Shown here: piece by piece, positions 28,157 to 38,058 of the stretch
How the letters are laid out: each line of letters begins with the position of its first letter
Numbering within the stretch: the first letter of the stretch is position 1
NCBI GenBank assembly: GCA_019918135.1
Contig: WBZZ01004177.1
Location: forward strand, 96,001 to 160,000
Length of the DNA: 64,000 nucleotides
Direction: 5' to 3'
Source of the DNA: Paulinella micropora
Lineage: Eukaryota; Cercozoa; Imbricatea; Euglyphida; Paulinellidae
Program-made: the position numbers and the translations under genes
Notes under the pieces: generated by a model
Told to the model about the DNA's origin: nothing
What the model saw: only the letters and a program-made list of their open reading frames with translations
Database searches by the model: none

Positions 28157-31101
28157 ATGCCGGCCGTGATCGGCTGGGTGCTGGCGCTGCCGCTTGCCAG
28201 CGGCTTTTGCAGGTTCCAGCTGACATCCACACCATCGCCGACGCCCTGGCCCTGACACAGCACGACACAGAGCCCTGCATGGAGCACATCACCGAGCCCG
28301 ATGCAGCGCCTGTCGCAGAGCCCGACGCAGTCGCTGACACCGAGCCTGTCGCAGAGCCTGTCGCAGAGCCCGACGCGGTCGCTGACACAGAGCCTGACAC
28401 AGAGCCCGTCGCAGAGCCCGATGCGGTCGCTGACACAGAGCCTGTCGCAGAGCCCGTCGCAGAGCCTGTCGCAGAGCCCGTCACAGAGCCTGTCGCAGAG
28501 CCCGGCACAAAGTCCGGCACAGAGTCCGGCACAGAGTCCGGCACAGAGCCTGTCGCAGAGCCCGCCACAGAGTCCGGCACAGAGTCCGACACAGAGTTCG
28601 GCACAGAGCCTGTCGCAGAGCCCGACACAGAGCCCGACACGGAGCCCGGCGCAGAGTCTGACGCAGAGCCCGGTACAGAGCCCGACACCGAGCCCGTCAC
28701 AGAGTTCGACACAGAGCCTGTCGCAGAGCCCGACGCGGTCGGCGACACAGAGCCCGTCACAGAGTTCGGCACAGAGTCTGACACAGAGCCCGACACAGAG
28801 CCTGTCGCAGAGCCCGACGCGGTCGGCGACACAGAGCCCGTCACAGAGTCCGGCACAGAGCCCGACGCCTACGCGCAGCGGCACTCCGTCGCAGTCGGTA
28901 CGGGGTCGGTGACGCCTTCTGCCTCTCGGTGCGTCCAGGACGGAACACACTGCTGCGGGGCTGCTTTTGACGGTGCGTGTGGCCAGCTTGGCGCCAACTC
29001 TAGTTGCTGGTACTCCACCGATTTTACCTCTCCGTCCTCGTGCGACGACAGCAGTTGTACTATGGGTTGCGGTCGGAAAACACCCCTTCTTGTCTGGTTG
29101 AGCTAGGCTGTCTGTGCATGCGCCTTTTTTGCTTTGCCCTCTGCCCTCCCCATGAGCTTTGTGTTGGTCTGCAGTGGGCTGTGTCACCAGGTCTCCGCTC
29201 AGCTACGATCCAGCATCGCCCTGCAAGCCCTGCTGTCCCGGCCTCGGGCTGGGTGAATTCTGTGGCTTCGGAGATTTCGGTGGTCTGGCCTGGGCAGAAC
29301 AAAGGTGCCCCTAATGACTCTGTTTCTCCTCACTATCGATTCTAGAGCGCCAGCGGGAGAGAGAGAGAGAGAGAGAGAGAGAAGTACTGGTCTGGCGCGA
29401 GGGGGAGAGAACACAGGCACCTTACACGAGACGCACACCACCTGCCAGCACGAGTGAGTGCATGTTGTACAGGCGCGTGCGCGTATATTCTTGATCTCCC
29501 TGGGGTGCAGGTGCCTAAACTACTCTATCCCGGGCTTCGGTTCCCCAAGATATGCGCTCAGTTGCATCGAGATAGACAAGAGTTCGAAACAACCGACAAG
29601 CCAGTGTTACTTCCAGGGGAGCGCAGTCGGACGGGATCCGGTTAGCCCCTGCTGCCAGAACGATCCCGCTGCTGCACCCCCGGCTTCACCGACACGTGCC
29701 TGTACTGCTGCCAGACCTCGACTGAGTGCTGTGGCGCCGACTTTGCGACTTCGTGTAGGCAGATCTCAACCGCGGCTGATCCGTACGTCTGTTGGTACAA
29801 GAACTACAGCAGCTCGCTCCTGCCCCTCGGCGCAGGGGTCTGTAATACCGCCAGCCACCCTGGCACCTGCGCTATGGGCTGTGGTAAGACATGGCCTCTC
29901 TTCCCTGTGCCAGGCCCGCGGCCTCCTGCCGGAGCTTTGGTGCAAGCCCGGCTGCCACGTGTGCTGTGGTCTTTGGTTGCTGGCAGGCGCTCGTAGCTAG
30001 GCCAACACTCACGTTCAATGGTTGCTCTGGTTTGTTAGCGCGCTGCGTCTCGTCCGGCTCCTCCCTGGCGGCCGGGGGTGTCTGTCAGCCCTGTTGTCCG
30101 GAGCTCGGGTTCGGCGACCTGTGCGGCCCGGGCCTCGTGGGCACTACCGAATACAGGTGCCTCAACTACTCGATCCCCTGCTTGGGCCAGGCGAGATACG
30201 CGCTGGCCTGCACCCTGCTGGACTCGGCGGACATGCAGCCGCTCTCTCCGTGCCAGTTCGAGGGCAGCGACACCGGTATAAACCCCGTCCCTTACTGCCT
30301 CCAAAGCGTGACGAACTGCTGCGGCGTACCCTTCGGGGGCAACTGTACCCAACGCAGCTCTGCGGCACGGAACGTTACTTGCTGGTACTCCGACGGCTGG
30401 GTCGCTTCTCCCAGTGACCAGGGCTGGGCTCCCAGGCAGGCACCTGTGCGGAGCCGCGGGTGTGTCTGTCGGGCTGCACGGACGGGGACCTGGCTGACAT
30501 ACTCGGTCCTGCTCTCGCCCCTTTCGCACCCCTCTCTCTTTCTCCTGTGGCAGAGCCACGTGATTGTGCGCCTGAGCCGCCCGCACGGAGCGGGGCCGTT
30601 AGGCCGGCCCGGCTTCCTGCACCTAAACGCCTAGCTTGCTCCCCCTTCCCCCCCCCCCCGCGCCTTGCTTCCTGGCGCCGGCCCCGCTGAGGCTGACATC
30701 GTCTAGAACATACCCACCTAGGCGCGGACAACTCGCCCGCGCCCGCACACACGCAGGGACACGGCCGCGCTGGCACATTCGCACGCATACACAGGGGCCA
30801 GCAAGACTTGCGTGTGCTTTTTGCCGTAGGGACCCCTATGGACGGATGCTTCCACTACGCCAGTCAATACTCGGCGGGTAACATCCTGTATAACGGTGGT
30901 GGTACCTGCGACCCCTGCTGCAAGGGCCTAGCAGAGTTTGACCCGTGCGATCACGTGAACCCTGAGTTCCAGTGCTTGAACTACTCGATCCCCGGCCTCG
31001 TCGACACCTACGCGCTCGCCTGTGGACCGGCACGCTCGGGTGTCGGCTGCTCTTTCCAAGGAGCCATGGACTACGTACTACCCGTGCGCCTCAGTCCGTA
31101 G
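28157..31101 (+). CDS. Secreted Cys-rich multi-module protein, intron-containing
   Basis: ATG 28157 begins a signal peptide (PAVIGWVLALPLASGF). A repetitive tract follows to about 28870 (Ser/Gln/Pro in one frame, Thr/Glu/Pro in another; the frame joined to the next domain is the TEPVAEP one, so one shift is needed). Then an unfamiliar Cys module recurs: C.PCC…F…C, then CLNYSIPG, YAL.C, C.F.G, CC…F…C and CWY, ending C.MGCG. Copies lie at about 28930-29071, 29175-29883, 30039-30490 and 30840-31101; the last is truncated. Module junctions carry GT-AG introns with matching phases. One extra indel is needed near 29670 and one near 30420. No family is recognised; it is probably an extracellular disulfide-rich protein. 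Confidence 0.55.
28300..28870. repeat. Imperfect tandem repeat, 6-bp-based (CAGAGCC-rich)
   Basis: Variants of GTCGCAGAGCCCGACACAGAG are repeated here with a basic 6-base periodicity. The unit has no stop codons in several frames, so long frames are open on both strands; only the one joined to the Cys module is likely coding. Confidence 0.8.
29072..29174 (+). other. Predicted spliceosomal intron 1 of the Cys-rich gene
   Basis: GT at 29072 directly follows the C.MGCG end of a module and AG ends at 29174 after GGTCTGC. It is phase 1. Joining gives GCV as the start of the next module, matching RCV after intron 3. Confidence 0.55.
29305..29510 (+). other. Predicted spliceosomal intron 2 of the Cys-rich gene
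   Basis: The donor is AAAG|GTGCCC and the acceptor TGGGGTGCAG. Joining creates an Arg codon before CLNYSIPG, exactly as in the uninterrupted copy at 30150 (EYR before CLNYSIP). A (GA)n tract lies inside at 29358-29381. Confidence 0.55.
29884..30038 (+). other. Predicted spliceosomal intron 3 of the Cys-rich gene
   Basis: Strong donor GTAAGA after CAMGCG and acceptor TCTGGTTTGTTAG; 155 bases, phase 1. The next module then starts ARCVSSG in frame with CQPCC. This is the best-supported intron in the window. Confidence 0.65.
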
Positions 31102-31522
31102 CACCGGATCTCCCCTCCTCTCCGGGTGTCACTGACAAGGCGGTGCGGAGGCCCGCCCCTCCTGGCCGCCGCGGCCCCACACCGGGCCCCGCGCTTGGCC
31201 TCAGTCGCGCGGGCCGGTCCGGCTGGGAGGAGCGGGCACGTCTGCGGTGTGGCAGGTGCACCGCGCCGCCGCACCGATGGAGCGGAGTTTTGGCTGGTGG
31301 CGTCCCCGGCCTCGGCCGCGCTGGATCATAAAACACTGACAGTCCACGCCAAGATTTTTATTGACACCGGCCGAAACCACAGGACGGCCGCCCTCTCTCC
31401 CAGGCCTCCGGGCAGCGAGAGGCTGGCACCGAGTGGCGGAGAGAGCCCCCCACCGAACCCTCCGGACGGCCTGAGGGGCGCGGAAGCGGCCAGTGAGTCA
31501 GTGCTCGGCCGGACGTTCGTGG
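31102..31522. other. Convergent intergenic region
   Basis: Between the truncated end of the Cys-rich gene and the minus-strand gene. Frames are open on both strands but none has recognisable content. Confidence 0.45.
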
Positions 31523-32863
31523 CTAACAACCACCCGGCCGGGGGCGGGAGCCCTCCTCGAGCCTGCTCTTGCTGTGGATCCCCCCTCCCCCGAAACAATA
31601 CGAGCCCACGAGCACCGACAGCGCCACCGGCCAGTCGCGCCGCACGTGGCGGAGGTGCGGGTCTAGGTACTGACGAAAGAAGCGGTGGAAGGGCTGCTGG
31701 CGGGCGTGCGCGGGCAGGCACAGCGCCCCCCGGCCCTCCGGCTGCTCTCCCGCCCCCGCGAGCTCCGTCACCTCGAAGCTCTGGGCAAAGTGCTCAGGCC
31801 ACTCGGCGGCGGCGGGGGCAGAGACGGGCACTCCGTCGTAGTTGGGGCGCACCCGAAAGGAGCGCAGGGCGTAGCGGGGCCCGGCCCGCTGTACCGCGGA
31901 CGCTAGCACCTCGCGTAGCCCGGACGCGGCGCTCGGCGGGGGAGGGGCCAGGGCGTCGAGGAGCAGCGCCGTGTCAGCCGGGTGCAGAGCCTGGCTGCCG
32001 GCGGTAGAGTGCGGGCCGGGCCCGTCGCCCGGCTCGAGGACACGCAGCCGCACCGTGAGTTCGTGGCGCCGGCTCTGGCCCGTGAGGGAGTCTAGTTGGG
32101 CCGGCCAGAATTGTCCGTCGTACCACAGCCACAGCGCGTCCAGTGAAGGCGAACGAGCACTCGGAGCTTAGTTCGTCCTGCCTGCGCCGCGCTTCGTCGT
32201 GGGCCAGGCCGTGAAACACGGGCTCGAGCGCGTGGCGCACAGCCTCCGCTCCTGCCTGTCGCAGCAGCTCCAGGCAGCGACCGAGGTTGTCCTGCCCCAA
32301 GCTGCAGGCAGGCCAGGCGCTGAGTGCCAGGGCCCGCCCCAGGGCGTTGTGCCGGAAGGCGCAGCCGCACTGCGGGGCGCTGCCGTGCGGCTTGTGCCCC
32401 GTGCAGCGGGGGTGGGCCCTGGTGGCCCGGTGCTGCAGCACGCCGGCAAAGAAGGCCACCAGCTTGTCCGTGGCGCTGGGGTCGGGCGCGCAGCCCGTCG
32501 ACAGCGCGTGGCGCGAGCCCACCGCCAGCATACAGTCCGCCACCGCGGCCGGGGTGCACGAGGCCTGGGCGCCGATCGCCGCGGTGAGAGCCGCCTTGTT
32601 GAGGGACACTAGCCTGGCCGCCAGGAACAGTCCTGCGGGCCGGGGCGCAGGGGCCACCTGGTCCGGGAAAACGCCCGGCGCTTCGGGGGCGTCCCCGGGC
32701 CGGCATAGGCCGCGAGGCGGCCCCGCTTCTTCCGACTTTTCAGCTCGTGGGTTATCACGACTTGGAAGTACCTGGCCCAGAAGCTCGAGTGGGGCACGTT
32801 CTCCTCCGCGGGCGCGGAGCCGCCGCCGCCGCCGAGGTCGCTAAGTCCGGCAGCGCTAGACAT
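31523..32863 (-). pseudogene. Unrecognised protein of about 440 residues, frame-broken
   Basis: ATG 32863 begins MSSAAGLSDLGGGGG; about 70 residues on, a shift near 32650 is needed, and another near 32140. The central part is rich in Cys and helices (KLVAFFAGVLQHRATRAHPRC, QCGCAFRHNALGRAL). The C-terminal part has WLWYDGQFWPAQL-like residues in the junction frame and ends in a hydrophobic LSVLVGSYCFGGGG. There is no known domain. The gene is divergent from 33240. Confidence 0.4.
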
Positions 32864-33239
32864 GAGCGGCTTCGGCCGGTGCTGGCTTGGGCGGCTTCGG
32901 CCGCTCGTGCTTTGTGGGGTAGACTGTACCCCCGCGCTGTCCGCTACCCTCCCTGCGCCAGGGCGCGCACGCACCGCGGGGGGCCGGGGAGAGGGGGAAA
33001 GCGAACGGCGCCGCGTGCCCCCCTCGGGGGCGCCGCGTGCCACGGGCGGCGCCGCGTGGGCCCCCCCGGGGGGGGGGGGCGGGCGCCCGCGCGCGCCCGT
33101 GGGCCCCGGACGGGGGGGGCGCTCGCCGGCGCGGCGGCGGACGCGCGAGGCCGGGCGCGCGACGCACGCTGCGCCGGGGGGAGGACGCCAGCTCCCGGTC
33201 CCGGCCACAATTCAATTCCGCTCGCTGGAGGCAGAGCCT

Positions 33240-33878
33240 ATGTCTACCCCCTCGTGTACCGCCGACTTGCTCCCCCCGACCCCTCTTCCGTCTCCGACCG
33301 CGGCGGTGCGGACGCTGGCCGGCGCACTGGCCGACGCCCCGGCCGGCGCCCCGGTGCCGGCGGGCCAGAAGCGCCGTGGCGCAGACGCCCGCCCCTCCAC
33401 ACCCCCGCCACCCCTCAAGCGGCGCAAAGCTGTCTTTGGTCGCCGGGCCCGTGCCGAAATGAAGTTTGCCCGCGCCACCGCCGAGGTGCACCGACAGCCA
33501 CACCTGGCCGCCTATCTCGCCCGGCTCAAGGCCCAGTGGCAGCAAAAGGTCCTGGCTGAGGTGATGGCGTGCCTGCTCCACTTTGGGACCGGGGAGGCCG
33601 ACCAGTGGGACACACAGGAGATCCTGCGGGACCTGGAGCAAAAGGGGGAGGAAGAGTGCGAGAGCGACGACGACGAGGGAGCGGACGGCTCCTTTTCTCA
33701 CCCCCTGGCAGCGCTCTTCTACTTTGTGGATCAGGACTTTGACGGGTCTGGTGACGGGTGGGTCGAAGGCCGAGAGAGCTGGGGCTACGTCATCGCGAGG
33801 CTGGAGGCAGTGCCCCAGGAGGTACCCGCGCTCAGAAGGGCCACCCGTGACCTAGCGCTAGGCAACATCTTCTCTTAG
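33240..33878 (+). CDS. Unrecognised nuclear-type protein (basic patches, acidic region)
   Basis: 212 residues from ATG 33240; the longer frame upstream is GC-rich low complexity and unlikely to be translated. The N-terminus is Pro/Ala/Thr-rich and carries two basic clusters (GQKRRGADAR and PPPPLKRRKAVFGRRAR) like a bipartite nuclear signal. A helical segment follows (AEVHRQPHLAAYLARLKAQWQQ), then an acidic stretch ECESDDDEGADG and a structured C-terminus. The frame is intact. ATTAAA at about 33934 may serve polyadenylation. It neighbours the polymerase subunit gene, whose 3' end faces it. Confidence 0.55.
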   Translation: MSTPSCTADLLPPTPLPSPTAAVRTLAGALADAPAGAPVPAGQKRRGADARPSTPPPPLKRRKAVFGRRARAEMKFARATAEVHRQPHLAAYLARLKAQWQQKVLAEVMACLLHFGTGEADQWDTQEILRDLEQKGEEECESDDDEGADGSFSHPLAALFYFVDQDFDGSGDGWVEGRESWGYVIARLEAVPQEVPALRRATRDLALGNIFS

Positions 33879-34146
33879 CACCCACCGTTCTGTTTTAGGA
33901 AGTAGAAGGAAGGGCTTACGAACGTTATTTTTTATTAAAGGCACCGTTCTGTTTTTGACAGCCAGGCGGGGGAGGCAGTTGGTTGGGCTCCGCACCCGCT
34001 GCCTGCCTTGTGGCCGGCCGGCAGCACGGGCCGGACTACGAAGGAGAAGAGAGGCGGACGGAGGACCTGCGGAGAGCCCCCCACTAACCGTTGCGGGTGG
34101 CAGGCGAAAGGGGCGGAGGGAGGGGGGGGGGGGGGCCGCCCTCCCC
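33879..34146. other. Convergent 3' regions
   Basis: Short AT-rich patch with TTTTTTATTAAAGG near 33928, a likely polyadenylation region, then a G run near 34120. No gene. Confidence 0.5.
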
Positions 34147-34962
34147 TCAAGTGGTGTAGCGGCCCTGGCGATCGACCTGCCTCGGCTTCTTGGGGACGAT
34201 GCTGTCGCGCCGGAACTGTTCGGCGCCCAGGGGCCCGCACCGGCGGTAGGTAGGCTGCTCGCCCCCGTCTAGCCACGAAGACACGCGCACAATGTCGCCG
34301 GGCCGCACGCCCCACCAGCGAGCGGCGGGGTCGCCGCTGTGCAGGACGGGGAACTGCTCCTGGGGCAGCACCGAGTAGGTCCTGGCCAGCTCGCTCACTT
34401 CCTCCGGGGTCAGCACCCGGTGCTCCGCGAAGTACGGGCCGTGCGTGTCGGGCGGGAACAGCAGTTCGTCCTCGGTCCAGAACTCCACGGTCCAGCCCAG
34501 GCCGCGCGCGCGGCCCGCCAGCAGCTTGGCCACGGGCTGCCGCCGCTTGCGGTGGAGGAGCCAGACGGTGCGGGGGCCCGCCCCGTGCCGGTCCTCCAGG
34601 CCCTGCAGCCAGGCCTCGGCCGTCGCGCTGCTGAGGGAAGCCCCGCCAGGATCCTGTGCCCTGCCCCAGCACACCGACAGCGGGGGGAGCGGCTGGGCCG
34701 CCGCGCCCGGGGGCAGGAACGGCAGCCACTCACCCACTACGTCCCGTGGGTGCGACAGCCGCCGGGCGTAGCCGCGCTGCACCAGCAGCCTCGTCAGGTG
34801 CTCGGCTACGACGGAGCCCAGCCACCCACAGTCACACGCAGAGCCGTTCACGCACACGAGTTCGCTGCCCTGGCAGTCGGGGCAGGCGTGCTGGCGCGGG
34901 ATGCGGGCCGCGCGGGAGCGGGCCCCCGGCCTGGCCGCTAGGCAGTCGTCCACGCTCAGCAT
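34147..34962 (-). CDS. RNA polymerase subunit RPB5-like protein with N-terminal zinc ribbon
   Basis: 271 residues from ATG 34962. Residues 160-241 match the conserved C-terminal assembly domain of RPB5/RpoH: FWTEDELLFPPDTH, HRVLTPEEVSELARTY, QFPVLHSGDPAARWWGVRPG, DIVRVSS and PTYR. The RGY motif near residue 63 fits the RPB5 N-terminal jaw domain. Ahead of it, C27, C30, C43 and C45 form a zinc-ribbon-like site (HACPDCQG and SACDCGWLG) that cellular RPB5 lacks. RPB5 holds the lower jaw of RNA polymerase II and is one of the subunits encoded by many large nucleocytoplasmic viruses. The frame is intact and the stop is TGA. A host RPB5 without the ribbon would be expected elsewhere. Confidence 0.85.
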   Translation of the reverse strand: MLSVDDCLAARPGARSRAARIPRQHACPDCQGSELVCVNGSACDCGWLGSVVAEHLTRLLVQRGYARRLSHPRDVVGEWLPFLPPGAAAQPLPPLSVCWGRAQDPGGASLSSATAEAWLQGLEDRHGAGPRTVWLLHRKRRQPVAKLLAGRARGLGWTVEFWTEDELLFPPDTHGPYFAEHRVLTPEEVSELARTYSVLPQEQFPVLHSGDPAARWWGVRPGDIVRVSSWLDGGEQPTYRRCGPLGAEQFRRDSIVPKKPRQVDRQGRYTT

Positions 34963-35977
34963 TTCTGCCGGCCGGGGGGCGGGCGGCCCCCCTGCCCGGG
35001 GCCCAGGGGGGGGGGGGAGAAGACAGGTTTCGTCGGGGCCTCCCCCCTCCGCCCGACGACCTCCCCCCCCCCCTCCTCCTGCCAGCCTTCTCCCCCCCCG
35101 CGCGCGCCCGGGCACGGGCGTGGCGCCGCGCCCGGGGCGGGGCGCCCCGCCGCCTCCCCCCCGGGCGCGCGCGGGGGCGGGCCGGGCCAGCTCAGCCCCG
35201 CCGTACACGCGGCCGGGGGGCAGAAAGCCCCTGCTATGGCACCCTCCGCCGCGCGTGCTGCCCGGCGCCGGGGCACGGTCAAGTACAGTTTCCAGGGGTG
35301 GCGCCGCGGGCCGCTGCTGGGCAGGTACAGGCCGGGGCACGGCCGGCGCTGGACGGCCTGGGTGCCGGCCTGCCCGCCCTAAGCACGGAGAAGCCTCTTC
35401 CGGCGCGCCGGGGCCGCCACGCCCGGGCTGTGCGGGCGCCACGCCCGTCAGACGGCGGACTCCGAGACAGAGACCGACCCGGAGACAGAGACCGACCCTG
35501 AGGAGACGGACGCTGACACGGAAGCGGGCGCTAACACGAAAGCGGGCGCTGACACGGAAGCGGGCGCCGACGATCGTGTCGGGCCCGGCGGCGGCACCCC
35601 GCCCGCGGCGGGCGGCGAGCACCGCCGGTCGCCACCGGCGCTCGCGGGCGGTGAGCACCGTCCACAGTGGCTCCTGCAGCTCCAGAGCTGGAGCGCCGGC
35701 CTACGGCCAGCGCAGGCGCAGTCAGGGGGAGGGACGACGGGGGGCGGCCGGCCGGCGGCGCCCCTCCCCCCCGCGGGCGCTACGTAGGCCCCGGGGGCAC
35801 CCGCGGGCGCTACGTAGGCCCCGGGGGCACCCGCGGGCGCTACGTAGGCCCCCCCTCCCCGACGCCCCCCCCCCCCACCGGCCCACGACCCACCCCCCGC
35901 GGCCCCCCGCCCCCTCCCCGGCCCCTTGGGTCGGCTGCACGGTACTACCACAGAACGCCAGCACCCAGCGGGCCACG
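34963..35977. other. Large intergenic region with low-complexity and 30-bp repeats
   Basis: Divergent promoter space of the RPB5-like gene, with G/C runs at 35008-35110. A Thr/Glu/Asp-rich coding-like stretch (frame ETETDPETETDPEE) occurs at 35455-35570 but has no clean start. A 30-bp unit containing GGGCGCTACGTAGGCC is repeated three times at 35771-35850. No gene is called. Confidence 0.45.
35771..35850. repeat. 30-bp tandem repeat containing the palindrome CTACGTAG
   Basis: Units start at 35771, 35801 and 35831 (the last partial) and are identical to each other. Each carries the 8-bp palindrome CTACGTAG. Confidence 0.85.
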
Positions 35978-36148
35978 ATGAGGAGCTACGCGCAGCGCGA
36001 ACCCCTGGGCCCCTCCTGTTCCTGCTCCGGCCACCTAGCCGACGAAGGCCCCGCCGACTTCGTCCTGGAAGAGCACACGATTCGCTTCGGCTGTGGTTGT
36101 ACGTTTGACTTGGCCAGCGGCCGGGCGCTGCAGCTGTGCGACCGCTAG
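35978..36148 (+). CDS. Small Cys-rich protein, possible zinc binder
   Basis: 56 residues from ATG 35978 to TAG. Cys/His residues are arranged as SCSCSGH, then HTIRFGCGC and a final LC, which could bind one metal ion. The N-terminus is Arg/Ser-rich. ATTAAA lies about 155 bases downstream. The frame extends upstream without stops, but that part is repetitive GC sequence. Function unknown. Confidence 0.4.
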   Translation: MRSYAQREPLGPSCSCSGHLADEGPADFVLEEHTIRFGCGCTFDLASGRALQLCDR

Positions 36149-36459
36149 CCAGGCCTCGCGCAGCAGCCCCTAGCCCGCGCGGCTGCTAAGCCCGGCCCTG
36201 ACGTCTGGACCGCCTCATCCTCCCCCCCACGCGCACGACGGGCGCGCTTAGCGCCGGTGGCCACGCGGTAGCGCTAGTCCGTCCACCGCGCACGTGCGCA
36301 CATTAAATTACTAATCCCTGACAGCCACCCCCGCCCCCGGGCCGTAGGAAAGTAGCCAGCCCCCCTCGGGGCTTCTATGCCGGGCTTGGCCTTTTAATGA
36401 GCCTGCGTCCCCTCCCCTTCCTCGCTCCGGTGCCTGGCCGGGTTTGGCCGCTAGCCAGA
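36149..36459. other. Convergent intergenic region
   Basis: No supported gene. ATTAAATTA at 36303 may end the small upstream gene. A CT run at 36470-36487 follows inside the next frame. Confidence 0.45.
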
Positions 36460-36996
36460 CTACGCGACCCTCTCTCTCTCTCTCTCTCGCCCCGGCGCGC
36501 TGCCGGCCCCCTCCCCTTGTCCCGCTCCGGTGCTGAACCCCCCCTGGGCCAGTAGAGGACAACCGGCTAGCTTGAGTGTGAGGTCGCCGCGCGGTCCGTC
36601 CTGGGCGGGCAGGTCTAGGGTGCCGAGCGCAGCACAGTCACGAACCGTGAGCTCCAGCGGGAGGCGCAGGGGAGGCAGCGACAGTTGCCTCAGCTGATTA
36701 CACTCCTGGATGTGGATGGAGAGCCGGCCTTCGCCGGCTACCCGCCGGACCCCCGGCTTGGGGCAGAAGCGCATTTCTTCGAGCGCCGCACAGTCATGCA
36801 CCGTGAGCGACAGCGGGATACTATCCCCATTATCACGAGCACCTGCAACTTCAGCCGGGCAGAGTCTCTTCGCCACTGGGCACTGCAAAGTCGCAGGGCT
36901 CCCCGCCCTGGCACGTTCGTTAGTGAAGCTCCGACGCAGAGCCTCCTGCACGCCGCCGCAGCTGTTGTCTGGGCAGGCTCTGGCCCGCCGCCGCAC
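36460..36996 (-). CDS. Leucine-rich-repeat-like protein, paralogue 2
   Basis: A minus frame of about 178 residues contains four repeats of the type LTVHDCAALEEM, IHIQECNQLRQLSLP, LTVRDCAALGTLDLP and LKLAGCPLLAQ. The pattern is strand, Cys, then leucines every few residues, as in the larger genes at 25782 and 46905. The frame ends in a CT-microsatellite-encoded ERERER tail, so the 3' end may be disturbed. The start is uncertain: GTG/ATG choices near 36996 lie in Arg-rich sequence. It is probably a shortened or broken member of the family. Confidence 0.45.
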   Translation of the reverse strand: MRRRARACPDNSCGGVQEALRRSFTNERARAGSPATLQCPVAKRLCPAEVAGARDNGDSIPLSLTVHDCAALEEMRFCPKPGVRRVAGEGRLSIHIQECNQLRQLSLPPLRLPLELTVRDCAALGTLDLPAQDGPRGDLTLKLAGCPLLAQGGFSTGAGQGEGAGSAPGRERERERVA

Positions 36997-37064
36997 CCGT
37001 CGCCCGGGCAGGCCCAGCTACCTCCTGTTACCCCTGTCCCCCCCGTTCCCGTGGTTACTGTGCA

Positions 37065-37666
37065 CTAGCCAGCCACGCCACCGCCCGCGGCGGAGGGGGG
37101 CGTCCGCCGGACCGGCAGCGCCGCGGCGCAGACCGTGACGACGCACAGCGCGAGCACGGCCCACGCCAGGGCCCCGCAGGCTGCCAGGCGCCTGGTGTAC
37201 CGGTCGGTGCACACCAGGACGGGCGTGTAGGCCACGCGGCACTGGTAGGCGTCGTGGCAGGTCACACGGAAGCGCAGGGTCACGTCGGGGTGGGCGGGCT
37301 GGCGCAGGCCGGCGCGGCTGCTGACCTCGAGCACGTCGGGGGGTAGAACCGCTCCTCCACCCGGGGCCCGCGCACGCGCACGGCGTCGTCCTGGTAGTGC
37401 CACTCCACCGCGCCACACGTGGTCGCGAGTACGCTCGCGACCTCCAAGGACTCGCACTGCGGGAACCTGACGAACGGCTGTACTTCGAACACAGTCGCGC
37501 TCTCTAGCGGTCCCAGCACTAGGTGGTGTGCGTAGGGCCGGGCGGTGAGGGCGGGCTCGGCGCACAGCGCCTGGAACAGAGGCCCTTGCACAGACAGTAG
37601 TACTAGCCGCGGGCTGGGCCCGGCGCACCACACTGACCACAGGCGCCATAGCTGCAGCCGGGACAT
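37065..37666 (-). pseudogene. Type I membrane protein-like, one frame change
   Basis: ATG 37666 starts with a hydrophobic N-terminus (MSRLQLWRLWSVWCAG). About 120 residues of ectodomain-like sequence follow; a shift near 37330 leads into a frame with Cys pairs (VTCHDAYQCRVAY, PVLVCTDRYT). A clear transmembrane helix LAACGALAWAVLALCVVTVC is followed by a short basic tail. The topology resembles a viral or host envelope-type glycoprotein, but no family is recognised. Confidence 0.45.
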
Positions 37667-38058
37667 GACTGCTAGCACCGGCCTGGGGGGCAAAGCCCCT
37701 CCCTCCCCTGGGTCCCAGAAGTTGCGACCAGGGGTGCGCGGTGCGTGTGCGTGTGGGTGGGTGTGTGTGTGGTCAGTAGGTGTCTAAGCAGGACGAGGGA
37801 AAGGGAGGAGGGGGGGGGGGGAGGGTGTGCGTCCTCCGCTCCGTACCCCCAGCCCCCCTCCTACCCTTCGCCCTCCCCATCCCGCCGCTCACGAGCCCGC
37901 GCCGCCTTCCCCCCACCCCCCGCGGGGTTGGCACGGGGCCCCCCGGCAGCCTCCCAGAAAGGAAGGAAAGGAGCGGGGACGTGGCTGACTGCTGTCCTTG
38001 CCTCTCTGCGGCGCCGCCTGCTGCCTGCGTCGGCTTGGCTTCCTCCCTCAGCCGGCCG
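37667..38058. other. Divergent intergenic region
   Basis: Between the membrane-protein gene and the large surface-protein gene. A pyrimidine tract CTTCCTCCCTCAG ends at 38049 and looks like a splice acceptor, so the first exon of the next gene might be here. Its start codon was not found. Confidence 0.4.

Noticed and set aside
27568..29187. Long minus-strand frame of about 539 codons with Gly/Leu/Cys/Asp repeats
   Set aside because: It is the antisense of the plus-strand CAGAGCC repeat and the intergenic region. The repeat unit lacks stops in several frames, while the plus strand has signal peptide, Cys modules and introns.
32862..33239. Longer N-terminus for the 33.2-kb gene
   Set aside because: The upstream frame is GC-rich low complexity and overlaps the divergent gene's start; ATG 33240 gives a compact protein.
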